From the NCBI RefSeq assembly GCF_003339865.1, contig NZ_QPKV01000003.1, positions 310,001 to 374,000 on the forward strand: DNA of 64,000 bases, given 5' to 3'. Of the stretch, positions 35,489 to 44,109 are shown one piece after another (within the stretch, counting starts at the first letter, position 1; every line of letters begins with the position of its first letter). Source of the DNA: Pedobacter chinensis. GTDB taxonomy: Bacteria > Bacteroidota > Bacteroidia > Sphingobacteriales > Sphingobacteriaceae. Below the pieces are notes generated by a model. The model worked only from the letters and a program-made list of their open reading frames with translations, did not search any database and was not told the DNA's origin. Position numbers and translations under genes: made by a program.

Positions 35489-36859
35489 ATGAAAAAATAT
35501 ATCATACCAATATTAACATGTGGCTTAATCATTTCAGCCACATCCTGCAAAAAGTTTTTAGATTTAAAACCTTTGGATTCATATACAGAAAGCACTTTTT
35601 ATGTTGATGAGAAAGGATTACAAGGTGGTTTGGTGAGTTGTTATGACGCCTTGCAAACCGATAGTTTATATGGAAATAACTTGCTTACCTTGGGTGAAAT
35701 CCGCGGCGATAATGTTACAGATAACGATCCGGGATCTGGGGCAGGTGTTCGTAACTCAATCGAAGTATTTTCAGAAACTTCTGCCAACAATATCCTGGCA
35801 GGCTCATGGCAGGGACATTACAAAGCCATTTACCGAAGTAATATGATTCTGGATAGAGCTCCTGCTATCAACATGACAGAATCGATTAAAAATCAAATTA
35901 TAGGTCAGGCTAAATTTATCCGTGCTTTAAGCTACTTCAATTTAACCCGCTTATGGGGCAATGTTCCTTTGGTGTTAACGGTTCAAAAAACGGATGAAGC
36001 CAGGCAAAATTCCCGTACAGCTTCAGCGCAGGTATATCAGCAAATCATTAATGATTTAACCGATGCGGCCACAAAACTACCTGCTACCTGGGCAGATGCA
36101 CAACGTGGAAGAGCAACCAGTTATGCGGCATCGGCATTGTTAGCTAAAGTTTATCTTTACCAGAAAAGATATGATTTAGTGGTATCTACCCTGCAACCAA
36201 TTGCAACAGCAATTTACGCGGGAACCGTGCTTTCTGTAGTTCCTCAAACCACAACTTTTCCAAGCGGATTAAAAACAAGCAAGGATATTATTTTTGCAGT
36301 TCAATATTTAAACGGTGGGGTAAAGGAAGCCGTAAATCAAGACAACCGCTACAGAAACAACAACAATACCAATACGATTACCATTCCACAATCCATATTC
36401 GAAACCACAGATAATCGCAGAGCGCTGGTTGCACCAACAGGAATCGGCGCCCGGCCGGGAAAATTCAATAGCCCTGTTTCAAATTCCACCGAGGTTAGCG
36501 GCGACTTTCCAGTACTTCGTTGTGCAGATGTTTTATTGATGTATGCCGAGGCTTTAAATGAAGTTGCGTATGGAAATACAGAGGCTTTTAGGGCACTAAA
36601 TACCGTTCGCACGAATGCAGCAGCTAGCACTAAAACCGCTGCAATGCTTACCACGCAAACAGAATTTAGAAATGCGGTTTACTTAGAGCGACGTTTAGAA
36701 TTGGCATTAGAAGCAGATCGCTGGTTTGATATTGTTAGAACAGGGCAAATGCCAACTGTTTTCCCTGGCATTCCTTCATTTAGAAGCATATATCCGGTGC
36801 CACAAGCTGAAATAGATAATGTAAATAACAAAAGCGGCTGGCAAAATACAGGCTACTAA
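35489..36859 (+). CDS. SusD/RagB-type surface lipoprotein
   Basis: A 456-residue lipoprotein (lipobox ATSC) that forms the substrate-binding lid of the SusC channel. It shows the SusD traits: opening motif KKFLDLKPLDSYTESTFY, the helical repeat region with QAKFIRALSYFNLTRLWGNV near 142-160, and the C-terminal block YLERRLELALEADRWFDIVR near 395. Length is at the short end of the family (usually 450-600). The SusC-SusD pair is followed by a strong terminator, so the locus ends here. Confidence 0.95.
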   Translation: MKKYIIPILTCGLIISATSCKKFLDLKPLDSYTESTFYVDEKGLQGGLVSCYDALQTDSLYGNNLLTLGEIRGDNVTDNDPGSGAGVRNSIEVFSETSANNILAGSWQGHYKAIYRSNMILDRAPAINMTESIKNQIIGQAKFIRALSYFNLTRLWGNVPLVLTVQKTDEARQNSRTASAQVYQQIINDLTDAATKLPATWADAQRGRATSYAASALLAKVYLYQKRYDLVVSTLQPIATAIYAGTVLSVVPQTTTFPSGLKTSKDIIFAVQYLNGGVKEAVNQDNRYRNNNNTNTITIPQSIFETTDNRRALVAPTGIGARPGKFNSPVSNSTEVSGDFPVLRCADVLLMYAEALNEVAYGNTEAFRALNTVRTNAAASTKTAAMLTTQTEFRNAVYLERRLELALEADRWFDIVRTGQMPTVFPGIPSFRSIYPVPQAEIDNVNNKSGWQNTGY

Positions 36860-36875
36860 TAAAAATAAATTTAAT

Positions 36876-36910
36876 TACCGGTATCGTATAAAAGCGGTAC
36901 CGGTTTTTTG
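36876..36910 (+). terminator. Terminator after the SusD gene
   Basis: Arms ACCGGTATCG and CGGTACCGGT with a loop TATAAAAG, followed by a run of six T. Confidence 0.85.
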
Positions 36911-37200
36911 TTGGAGATGTGGATTAAGAAATGGGAAATTAATTTCCCGCAAATCTTCAGAGAGTTATCCATTTACGCTATGGCTTTTCTTGATATTTTG
37001 GGCAGTTTGGGTGTTGACCATACCCGTCTCACGCAGGCAAAGTCATTAAGTTAAAACAATCGCTGTCAGTCTGAGCGTAGGTAAAGATCTTTCTATGATC
37101 GAAAACAAAAAAGAATTTGCCCTTCGACCATACTATCATTTGACGTTTTTTTGTAATTTATTGTTAATCATGATTTAACTAAAGTTTTTAAAGAAATAAT
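36911..37200. other. Non-coding stretch before the tandem array
   Basis: No credible gene. It contains fragments like CTGTCAGTCTGAGCG near 37065 that resemble other dispersed Bacteroidota extragenic repeats, and a stretch GGGCAGTTTGGGTGTTGACC near 37000. I see nothing else. Confidence 0.4.
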
Positions 37201-38183
37201 ATCCCGCAGATATAAGAAAATCACGCGGACTTTATTTTTAAGCTGCGTGATCAGCGGCATCAGCGGGAACATACCTGAAAAATCTCAACCTGATTTATAT
37301 TGATTTTTATGACCACGAAGTAGCTGCCAAGGAAAATGGATTATCCTGCCACTGAAGTGAAATAATATCCCGCAGATTTAAGAAAATCACGCGGGCTTTA
37401 TTTTTAATCTGCGTAATCTGCGGCATCAGCGGGAACATACCTGAAAAATCTCAACCTGATTTATATTGATTTTTATGACCACGAAGTAGCTGCCAAGGAA
37501 AATGGATTATCCTGCCACTGAAGTGAAAGAATATCCCGCAGATTTAAGAAAATCACGCGGACTTTATTTTTAATCTGCGTGATCAGCGGCATCAGCGGGA
37601 AACACCAGAAGAATCTCAACCTCGTTTATATTAATTTTCATGACCACGAAGTGCTGCGAAGGAAAATGAATTATCCCTGCCACTGAAGTGAAAGAATATC
37701 CCGCAGATTTAAGAAAATCACGCGGACTTTATTTTTAAGCTGCGTGATCAGCGGCATCAGCGGGAACATACCTGAAAAATCTCAACCTCGTTTATATTAA
37801 TTTTCATGACCACGAAGTGCTGCGAAGGAAAATGAATTATCCCTGCCACTGAAGTGAAAGAATATCCCGCAGATTTAAGAAAATCACGCGGACTTTATTT
37901 TTAATCTGCGTAATCTGCGGCATCAGCGGGAAAAACCAGAAGAATCTCAACCTCGTTTATATTGATTTTCATGACCACGAAGTGCTGCGAAGGAAAATGA
38001 ATTATCCCTGCCACTGAAGTGAAAGAATATCCCGCAGATTTAAGAAAATCACGCGGACTTTATTTTTAATCTGCGTGATCAGCGGCATCAGCGGGAACAT
38101 ACCTGAAAAATCTCAACCTGATTATATTGATTTTCATGACCACGAAGTAGCTGCGAAGGAAAATAAATTATCCCTCAGATGAC
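37201..38183. repeat. Six-copy tandem array, 165-166 bp period
   Basis: Units begin with ATCCCGCAGAT at about 37201, 37367, 37533, 37698, 37864 and 38029. Each unit carries a potential long hairpin: ATCACGCGGA pairs with TCTGCGTGAT around a T-rich loop, flanked by outer CCCGC and GCGGG. A conserved tail follows with CTCAACCTGATTTATATTG and GACCACGAAGT. Copies differ by scattered single-base changes. Dispersed single copies lie at about 50330-50400 and 50490-50630. No open frame runs through it. Confidence 0.9.
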
Positions 38184-38266
38184 ATTGGGTGGGAACATTA
38201 AAGCTTTTGCGAAAACGCATGAGGATTAGTCTTTCCTTAACCGATATTTTTTTTAATCTTTATAAA

Positions 38267-38767
38267 ATGAAACGACTATTTTTATTCATCTCACTAAGTT
38301 TTTTATTTTCCACTGCAATTTTAGCTCAAACCACCGAAGTTTGGGTGGTTAGACATGCCGAAAAAGATAAATCAAATCCAGACGACAAAGATCCTGATCT
38401 TTCAGATGAAGGAAGAATCAGAGCAGGAGATCTGGCAACCTATCTCAGGAAGGTAAAATTTGATGCCGGATTCAGCACTCCATATAAAAGAACGCATCAA
38501 ACCTTAGATTCACTGATTATTCAGAAAGTGATCAACTATAATGACCCCAAATCATTAGTGGATTCCATTAAGAAAAATTATAATGGAAAAACGGTGATCG
38601 TTGCTGGTCATTCCAATACGGTTTTAGAAATTATTGAGGCTTTTGGAGGTAAAAGACCAAAAGAAATGCTTACCGATGATGATTACGATTATATTTTTCG
38701 CTTAACGGTAAAAGATGATAAAGCCAGAGTAAAAACGGATCAATACGGAAGACCGCATCATTTATAG
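38267..38767 (+). CDS. Secreted histidine phosphatase (SixA/phosphoglycerate mutase-like)
   Basis: A 166-residue secreted protein with signal peptide MKRLFLFISLSFLFSTAILA. The ATG at 38267 is preferred over the longer frame from 38189, which begins in repeat-like DNA. The catalytic motif WVVRHAEKDK gives the RH signature (His about 29), and the second His is in VIVAGHSNTVLE near 125. The small size matches SixA-like phosphatases. Because it is exported, a periplasmic small-molecule or phosphoprotein substrate is more likely than a cytosolic relay. It stands alone between the tandem array and vanX-like gene. Confidence 0.9.
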   Translation: MKRLFLFISLSFLFSTAILAQTTEVWVVRHAEKDKSNPDDKDPDLSDEGRIRAGDLATYLRKVKFDAGFSTPYKRTHQTLDSLIIQKVINYNDPKSLVDSIKKNYNGKTVIVAGHSNTVLEIIEAFGGKRPKEMLTDDDYDYIFRLTVKDDKARVKTDQYGRPHHL

Positions 38768-38784
38768 TTTAATAGAAACTCCAT

Positions 38785-38815
38785 TTCGTCATGCCTGAAG
38801 TTGTTTCAGCATCTG
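38785..38815 (+). repeat. Dispersed inverted repeat GTCATGC...TTGTTTCAGCATC
   Basis: A short copy of a motif that also occurs at about 42028-42050 (TCATGCTGAACTGTTTCAGC). The arms GCTGAA and TTCAGC can pair. Confidence 0.5.
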
Positions 38816-38897
38816 ATTAGATTTGTATTTATATCGATAGATTATGCTGATATAAAACCTGCTTTCACACCAATGAACTATTGACCAATGAACTAAT

Positions 38898-39584
38898 CTA
38901 TAGCTTTTCGAAGGGAATATCCATTAAATCATAATTCTGCCAACCTGAAAAATCGAAGTGCCACCACTCATTTTCCAAAACATTCATGTTATACTTTTTC
39001 ATTGTGGCAATCAGGAATTCCCGGTTTTTTCTAACCTCTGCCGTAACCGGTTCATACTTCGCTGCTGCAGCTGCAGAAAAACTATCGTATGGAGTTGGCA
39101 TTGGTACTTCTTCTCCTGTTTTAAGATAAATTAGTGTTAAATCTACTGCGCAACCGCGATTATGTTTTGACCCTTTTGCCGGGTTAGCAACAAAATTTTT
39201 ATCGCTTGCTTTTTTGTAAAACTCAACCGTTACTGCATAGGGTCGGTAGCCATCAAAAATTTTTAGTCCGTAACCTTTTTTATTTAGTTCCTTTTGGATT
39301 TTCTTTAATGATTCTATCACAGGTTTACGGGCAAAAGCTCTTGCCTGTTTGTACATTACCTGCTGCATGAAATTATTCTTCGTGGCATAGCGAATATCCA
39401 GCTTAATATTTGGAATTTCTTTTTTTATCTCCAGTAATTCATTATTTGGATTGGTTTTTATCGAGGCCAGATATTGATTGTACGAACTGATTACTACGAG
39501 CTTTTTACCCGGCTGAGGATTAATTTGAGCAATGGCAACAAAAGAAAAGGATAGGAAGAAGAATATAAGGCAATTTATTTTCAT
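38898..39584 (-). CDS. D-alanyl-D-alanine dipeptidase (VanX-like, M15D)
   Basis: A 228-residue secreted zinc peptidase of family M15D. Signal peptide: LIFFFLSFSFVAIA. The zinc ligands are in SKHNRGCAVDLTL (His and Asp near 141-148) and NEWWHFDF near 210 (Glu and His). The motif LDIRYATKNNFMQQ near 57 also marks the family. It splits D-Ala-D-Ala; outside vancomycin-resistance operons such genes serve dipeptide recycling. Upstream of it, on the same strand, is alanine dehydrogenase, so D-Ala/L-Ala use may be linked, though 277 bp of repeats lie between them. Confidence 0.9.
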   Translation of the reverse strand: MKINCLIFFFLSFSFVAIAQINPQPGKKLVVISSYNQYLASIKTNPNNELLEIKKEIPNIKLDIRYATKNNFMQQVMYKQARAFARKPVIESLKKIQKELNKKGYGLKIFDGYRPYAVTVEFYKKASDKNFVANPAKGSKHNRGCAVDLTLIYLKTGEEVPMPTPYDSFSAAAAAKYEPVTAEVRKNREFLIATMKKYNMNVLENEWWHFDFSGWQNYDLMDIPFEKL

Positions 39585-39861
39585 CTGTATAAATTTATTA
39601 ATATTTCGTTCATTGTTTTTTCAGTGGTATCAATGAGCTCGTAAACTCGGTTTGTTTTTAATTGTGATGAAGCTATCAGATTTTTCACAAGTGTTTGTTA
39701 ATTATGTGTTCAAGAACTCGCAAGCTCGGTTTATTCATACCCCTGTGTGGTTTGAAAAATCATGATGGTTTCATAAAGATTTAGCTGAGGTCGGTCATCC
39801 TTGCGAGGTACGAAGCAATCTTTCTCGCAAAATAATTGCTTCATGCCCGGCGGTATGGTTA
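39585..39861. repeat. Gap with several repeat fragments
   Basis: This gap contains the arms ATGAAGCTATCAGATTTTT and GAAAAATCATGATGGTTTCA, related to the palindrome at 14616 but split by about 70 bp. Two direct repeats, CTCGTAAACTCGGTTTG and CTCGCAAGCTCGGTTTA, also lie here, and near 39795-39845 there is a degraded GTCATCCTTGCGAGG.../...ATTGCTTCATGC repeat. No gene is seen. Confidence 0.5.
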
Positions 39862-41088
39862 TTACTGATTGGAAACCACCAAAAGTTCCAAATCCTTAAA
39901 AGGCAAATTAAACATGTCGGATAAATCCTTATTTGTACAATTTCCCTGATAAATATAAAGCGCTTCGCGAATGCCAGGATTGTTCCAAACCATGTTCATT
40001 AAACCACCAAATTCACCAATATCCAGTAAAATCGGAGCAAAAATATTGGTTAATGCGTAAGATGCTGTTCGTGGAACCCGCGATGCGATATTTGGAACGC
40101 AATAATGAATAACATCGTATTTTCTAAAGGTAGGGTTGGTATGGTTTGTTACTTCTGAAGTTTCAAAACAACCACCCTGATCAATGCTTACATCAATAAC
40201 AACCGAATGTGGTTTCATTCTGGCTACGGTTTCTTCCATCACAATGCAGGGACTTCTTCCATGACTGGCACGAATAGCGCCAATCACAACATCACAGGTA
40301 ACAATTGCTTTATTTAAAACAATAGGTTGCATTACCGAGGTAAAAACACGACTACCTAAGTTGTTTTGTAAACGGCGTAAACGATAAATTGAACTATCAA
40401 AAACTTTTACCTCAGCACCTAAAGCCAAAGCAGTTCTTGCTGCGTATTCGCCAACTGTTCCTGCGCCTAAAATTACAATTTCTGTTGGTGGAACACCTGT
40501 AAAGCCGCCAAGCATTAAGCCTTTTCCACCTGTTACATTACTTAAATACTCTGCAGCAATTAAAATCGATGTGGAACCTACAATCTCACTCATCGCTCTG
40601 ACCACACTTAAAACATTTCCTTCATCACGAAGATTTTCAAAACACAAAGCGTTGATCTTTTTCCGCATTAAAGCTTTCAGATAATCTTGCTTTAATGTTC
40701 CGATTTGAAGAGAGGAAATCAGGGTTTGCCCTTTATGCATTAATTCGATTTCTTCCAGCATGGGCGGAGCAATTTTGACGAGAATGTCTGAATCAAAAAC
40801 CTCTTTTTTATCATATGCAATTTTTGCACCTTGTTCAGCATATTCAGAATCAGAAAAATTAGCGGCAATACCTGCTCCGCTCTCCAGTACTACCCTATGG
40901 CCGTTATTAACCAACAAAGCAACAGATAATGGTGTTAATGCAATTCTATTTTCTTGAAAGGAAATTTCTTTTGGTATTCCTATGTTCAGGCTATTCTTCC
41001 TGTTTCTGGTTTCTAGTGTCGCTTCCTGCGTTTGCAATAAACCCTGACGAGCGATATCGGCCATTCCTTCGCGTAATCCTGTAGCCAT
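39862..41088 (-). CDS. ald: Alanine dehydrogenase family protein
   Basis: A 408-residue NAD-dependent enzyme of the alanine dehydrogenase/pyridine nucleotide transhydrogenase family. The N-terminal substrate domain has IGIPKEISFQENRIALTP near residues 37-54, and the NAD loop ILGAGTVGEYAARTALALGA is near 206. The active-site region VIDVSIDQGGCFETSE near 302 is typical. It would convert alanine and pyruvate. The first 30 residues are an extension also seen in other Bacteroidota members (recalled, not aligned). It lies 70 bp after tsaE on the same strand. Confidence 0.88.
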   Translation of the reverse strand: MATGLREGMADIARQGLLQTQEATLETRNRKNSLNIGIPKEISFQENRIALTPLSVALLVNNGHRVVLESGAGIAANFSDSEYAEQGAKIAYDKKEVFDSDILVKIAPPMLEEIELMHKGQTLISSLQIGTLKQDYLKALMRKKINALCFENLRDEGNVLSVVRAMSEIVGSTSILIAAEYLSNVTGGKGLMLGGFTGVPPTEIVILGAGTVGEYAARTALALGAEVKVFDSSIYRLRRLQNNLGSRVFTSVMQPIVLNKAIVTCDVVIGAIRASHGRSPCIVMEETVARMKPHSVVIDVSIDQGGCFETSEVTNHTNPTFRKYDVIHYCVPNIASRVPRTASYALTNIFAPILLDIGEFGGLMNMVWNNPGIREALYIYQGNCTNKDLSDMFNLPFKDLELLVVSNQ

Positions 41089-41158
41089 GATGTTAAAAAT
41101 GTATTAGTTTTAGGTTGTTCAAGATAGTGAAAATCTGTTAATTAATTGAAACTAATCG

Positions 41159-41575
41159 TCACACCCTCGAAAAATTAAAAACTCTTCTGTTCTCATCAAT
41201 AATTGCGATTTCCACTTTAACTAAATGATCAGGCAATAATTCTGCCACTCTTTCCGGCCATTCAATTAAACAAATGCCGCCACCATAAAAGTATTCCTCA
41301 TAACCCAGATCATAGGCTTCCTGAATATCTTTTATGCGATAAAAATCAAAATGATATACTGATCCTTTCGGGCTTTCGTACTCATTAACAATAGAATAAG
41401 TAGGGCTGGAAACCACATCTTCAATGCCCAAAACCCTACAAAAAGTTTTAATAAAAGTTGTTTTCCCCGCGCCCATATCCCCATCGAATATGAAAACCTT
41501 TTCATTTGCCGAGAAATCTAAAAGCTGTTGCGCTACCCGCGGTAAATCGGATAAACCGTTGACTGCTATCTCCAT
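41159..41575 (-). CDS. tsaE: tRNA t6A biosynthesis ATPase TsaE
   Basis: A 138-residue P-loop protein. The Walker A motif is FDGDMGAGKTTFIKTF near 30-45, and the TsaE core motif SSPTYSIVNEYES follows near 58, with HFDFYRIKDIQEAYDLGYEEY and CLIEWPERVAELLP. It supports threonylcarbamoyl transfer to tRNA A37 together with TsaB and TsaD. I chose the ATG at 41575 (MEIAVNGL); the open frame to 41605 adds a stretch unlike the family. Its order beside porX and ald is a recurring Bacteroidota arrangement. Confidence 0.94.
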   Translation of the reverse strand: MEIAVNGLSDLPRVAQQLLDFSANEKVFIFDGDMGAGKTTFIKTFCRVLGIEDVVSSPTYSIVNEYESPKGSVYHFDFYRIKDIQEAYDLGYEEYFYGGGICLIEWPERVAELLPDHLVKVEIAIIDENRRVFNFSRV

Positions 41576-41639
41576 TTTAAAAAAATAAAGGCAAAAGTAA
41601 TACATAATTGCATTGCTTTTGCCTTATCTCTACCATTCT

Positions 41640-42415
41640 AACTAAACAGATCCAGAATAAATTTATTTTACAAGTGTAAGTGTTAATTTTAAAAGGTCTT
41701 GTAGCCACTTCGTGGTCAGCATCTTTTTGCTATGTATTCATGCTATTCGTTCATGCCATTAAGGTCCTGAAACAAGTTCAGGATGACGCTCGTTCATGTA
41801 TGGTTTTTAAGCGCTCGGCCTGGCCGCCACGTCATGCTAACCTATAGCGAAGCGGAAGCTACGAAGTAAATTTATTTTACAAGTGTAAATATTAATTACA
41901 AAAGGTCTTGTAACTACTTCGTGGTCAGCTCTTTCCTGCGATGCGTTCCTGCTATTAAGGTCCTGAAACAAGTTCAGGATGACGACCGTTCATGTATGGT
42001 TTTTAAGCGATGGCTTGGCCATCTCGTCATGCTGAACTGTTTCAGCATCTTTTTGCTATGTATTCATGCTATTCGTTCATGTCATTAAGGTCCTGAAACA
42101 AGTTCAGGATGACGATCGTTCATGTATGGTTTTTAAGCGCTCGGCCTGGCCGCCACGTCATGCTGACCTGTAGCGAAGCGGAAAGCTACGAAGTAAATTT
42201 ATTTTACAAGTGTAAATATTAATTACAAAAGGTCTTGTAGCTACTTCGTGGTCAGCTCTTTCCTGCGATGCGTTCCTGCTATTAAGGTCCTGAAACAAGT
42301 TCAGGATGACGCTCGTTCATGTATTGGTGTTTTAAGCGCTCGGCCTGGCCGCCACGTCATGCTGACCTGTAGCGAAGCGGAAAGCCACTTCGCTACAGGT
42401 CAGGGTAATGATTGG
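41640..42415. repeat. Compound array of dispersed repeats
   Basis: About 775 bp with no gene. Four copies of GGTCCTGAAACAAGTTCAGG lie near 41763, 41963, 42090 and 42288; each contains the hairpin TCCTGAA/TTCAGGA. Three copies of AAATTTATTTTACAAGTGTAA lie near 41659, 41870 and 42197, and several CTGACCTGTAGCGAAGCGG copies and GGCCTGGCCGCC palindromes occur. The units are mixed in shuffled order, unlike the neat 165-bp array at 37.2 kb. A single fragment lies at 17405-17450. Confidence 0.85.
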
Positions 42416-42444
42416 CTATAGCATGATGTATAATAAGTCCTTTT

Positions 42445-43998
42445 CTACCTTGGCGAATATGTTACCACCGGAATAATCATTTCTTCCAGTGAAATTCCCC
42501 CGTGTTGGAAAGTTTCATTATAATAATTCACAAACTGATTATAGTTATTCGGATAAACAAAATAACTATCCTCACGGGCAAAAATATAACTGCTGCTGAT
42601 ATTGATTTTAGGTAATAATGCATCATGAGGGTTTTTAATCAAAAACACCTCTTTAGTATTGAAATTTAAGTTTCTGCCTTGTTTGTACCTTAAGTTGGTA
42701 TTGGTACTTCTATCACCAATCACTTTAACCGGTTTTTTCACACGAATGGTTCCATGATCAGTGGTAATGATCACCTTTACCTGTTTTTGAGCGATCTTTT
42801 TCAATAAATCCCAAAGTGGTGAATGTTCAAACCACGATAATGTTAACGAACGGTATGCAGCATCATCATTTGCCAATTCACGGATCATTTGCATATCAGT
42901 ACGGGCATGACTCAACATATCAACAAAGTTGAAAACTATTGCATTAAAATCGTTTTGCAGCAGGTTATTGGTTTGTTCTACCAGATCTTTTCCTTGCTCA
43001 AAAGTTAAGATTTTATTATAGCTAAATTTACAGTCTTTTCTTAAACTGCGCTTAATGTTATCAGCCAAAAATGCCTCTTCATGCATGTTCTTTCCACCTT
43101 CATCATCATCGTTTTGCCAAAGTTGTGGAAAACGTTTTTCCATATCCAGAGGCATCATTCCAGAAAATATGGCGTTACGGGCATATTGAGTCGCTGTAGG
43201 AAGAATACTGGTGTACATATCTTCTTCATCAATCCGGAAATATTCAGAAATTAACGGGTTAATGATTTTCCATTGATCGTAACGTAAATTATCAATCAAA
43301 ATGAAAAACACCGGCGTATTATCGTTAATGTGAGGGAAAGCTTTTTTCTTTAACAACTCATTTGATAATAATGGTGCCTTATCTTTATTATTTATCCAAT
43401 CGAGGTAATTTTCTTCAATGAATTTGGAAAACTGCGTATTAGCTTCCTGCTTTTGCATGGTTAAAATTTCATGCATCTGCGGATCATCGAGTTTCTCCAA
43501 CTCCAATTCCCAGAAAACGATTTTTTTGTAAACATCAATCCACTCATCATAATTCAATCTGTCACTTAATGTCATGCCCAAACGACGGAAATCCTGTTGA
43601 TAAGCCATCGATGTTTTCTCGCTTACCAGGCGTTTATTGTCGATCAGTTTTTTAATGGTTAATAAAACCTGCTTGGGGTTTACAGGCTTGATTAAATAAT
43701 CGTCAATTTTGCTGCCAATCGCATCTTCCATCAAATTCTCCTCTTCACTTTTAGTGATCAATACCACAGGTACATCAGGATTAAGATTTTTTATTGCAGA
43801 AAGCGTTTCTATACCACTCATTCCCGGCATATTCTCGTCTAAAAAAACAAGGTCAAAATGTGCTTTTCCAAATGCCTCCAAAGCATCGTTTCCATTGGTA
43901 AATGTGGTTACATCATAACCTTTATCATTCAACAATAATATATGAGGTTTTAATAAGTCGATTTCATCATCGGCCCACAATATTTTAGTTTCTTGCAT
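42445..43998 (-). CDS. porX: PorX-type response regulator with PglZ domain
   Basis: A 517-residue protein: receiver domain (about 1-120, with ILWADDEIDLL and the acceptor Asp in VFLDENMPGMSG near residue 54), then a helical linker, then a PglZ domain of the alkaline-phosphatase superfamily (about 205-517). The latter shows FILIDNLRYDQW near 230 and VIITTDHGTIRVKK near 417. This is the PorX arrangement known to regulate the type IX secretion system in Bacteroidota and to act as a zinc phosphodiesterase. Its partner PorY is not in the window. It diverges from the HD-domain gene 111 bp away. Confidence 0.93.
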   Translation of the reverse strand: MQETKILWADDEIDLLKPHILLLNDKGYDVTTFTNGNDALEAFGKAHFDLVFLDENMPGMSGIETLSAIKNLNPDVPVVLITKSEEENLMEDAIGSKIDDYLIKPVNPKQVLLTIKKLIDNKRLVSEKTSMAYQQDFRRLGMTLSDRLNYDEWIDVYKKIVFWELELEKLDDPQMHEILTMQKQEANTQFSKFIEENYLDWINNKDKAPLLSNELLKKKAFPHINDNTPVFFILIDNLRYDQWKIINPLISEYFRIDEEDMYTSILPTATQYARNAIFSGMMPLDMEKRFPQLWQNDDDEGGKNMHEEAFLADNIKRSLRKDCKFSYNKILTFEQGKDLVEQTNNLLQNDFNAIVFNFVDMLSHARTDMQMIRELANDDAAYRSLTLSWFEHSPLWDLLKKIAQKQVKVIITTDHGTIRVKKPVKVIGDRSTNTNLRYKQGRNLNFNTKEVFLIKNPHDALLPKINISSSYIFAREDSYFVYPNNYNQFVNYYNETFQHGGISLEEMIIPVVTYSPR

Positions 43999-44109
43999 GT
44001 TTTTGTAAAAATAGGTATGTATCGCCCTTTAATTTTGGCAGGTAAATCAAACTATAAATAAAAATAGCAATTTTTGTACCGTATCTATCTATTTAACTAT
44101 TTTTAACTA

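Noticed and set aside
37201..38183. CRISPR array
   Set aside because: The period is about 165 bp, the whole unit is conserved with no variable spacers, and no cas genes are near.
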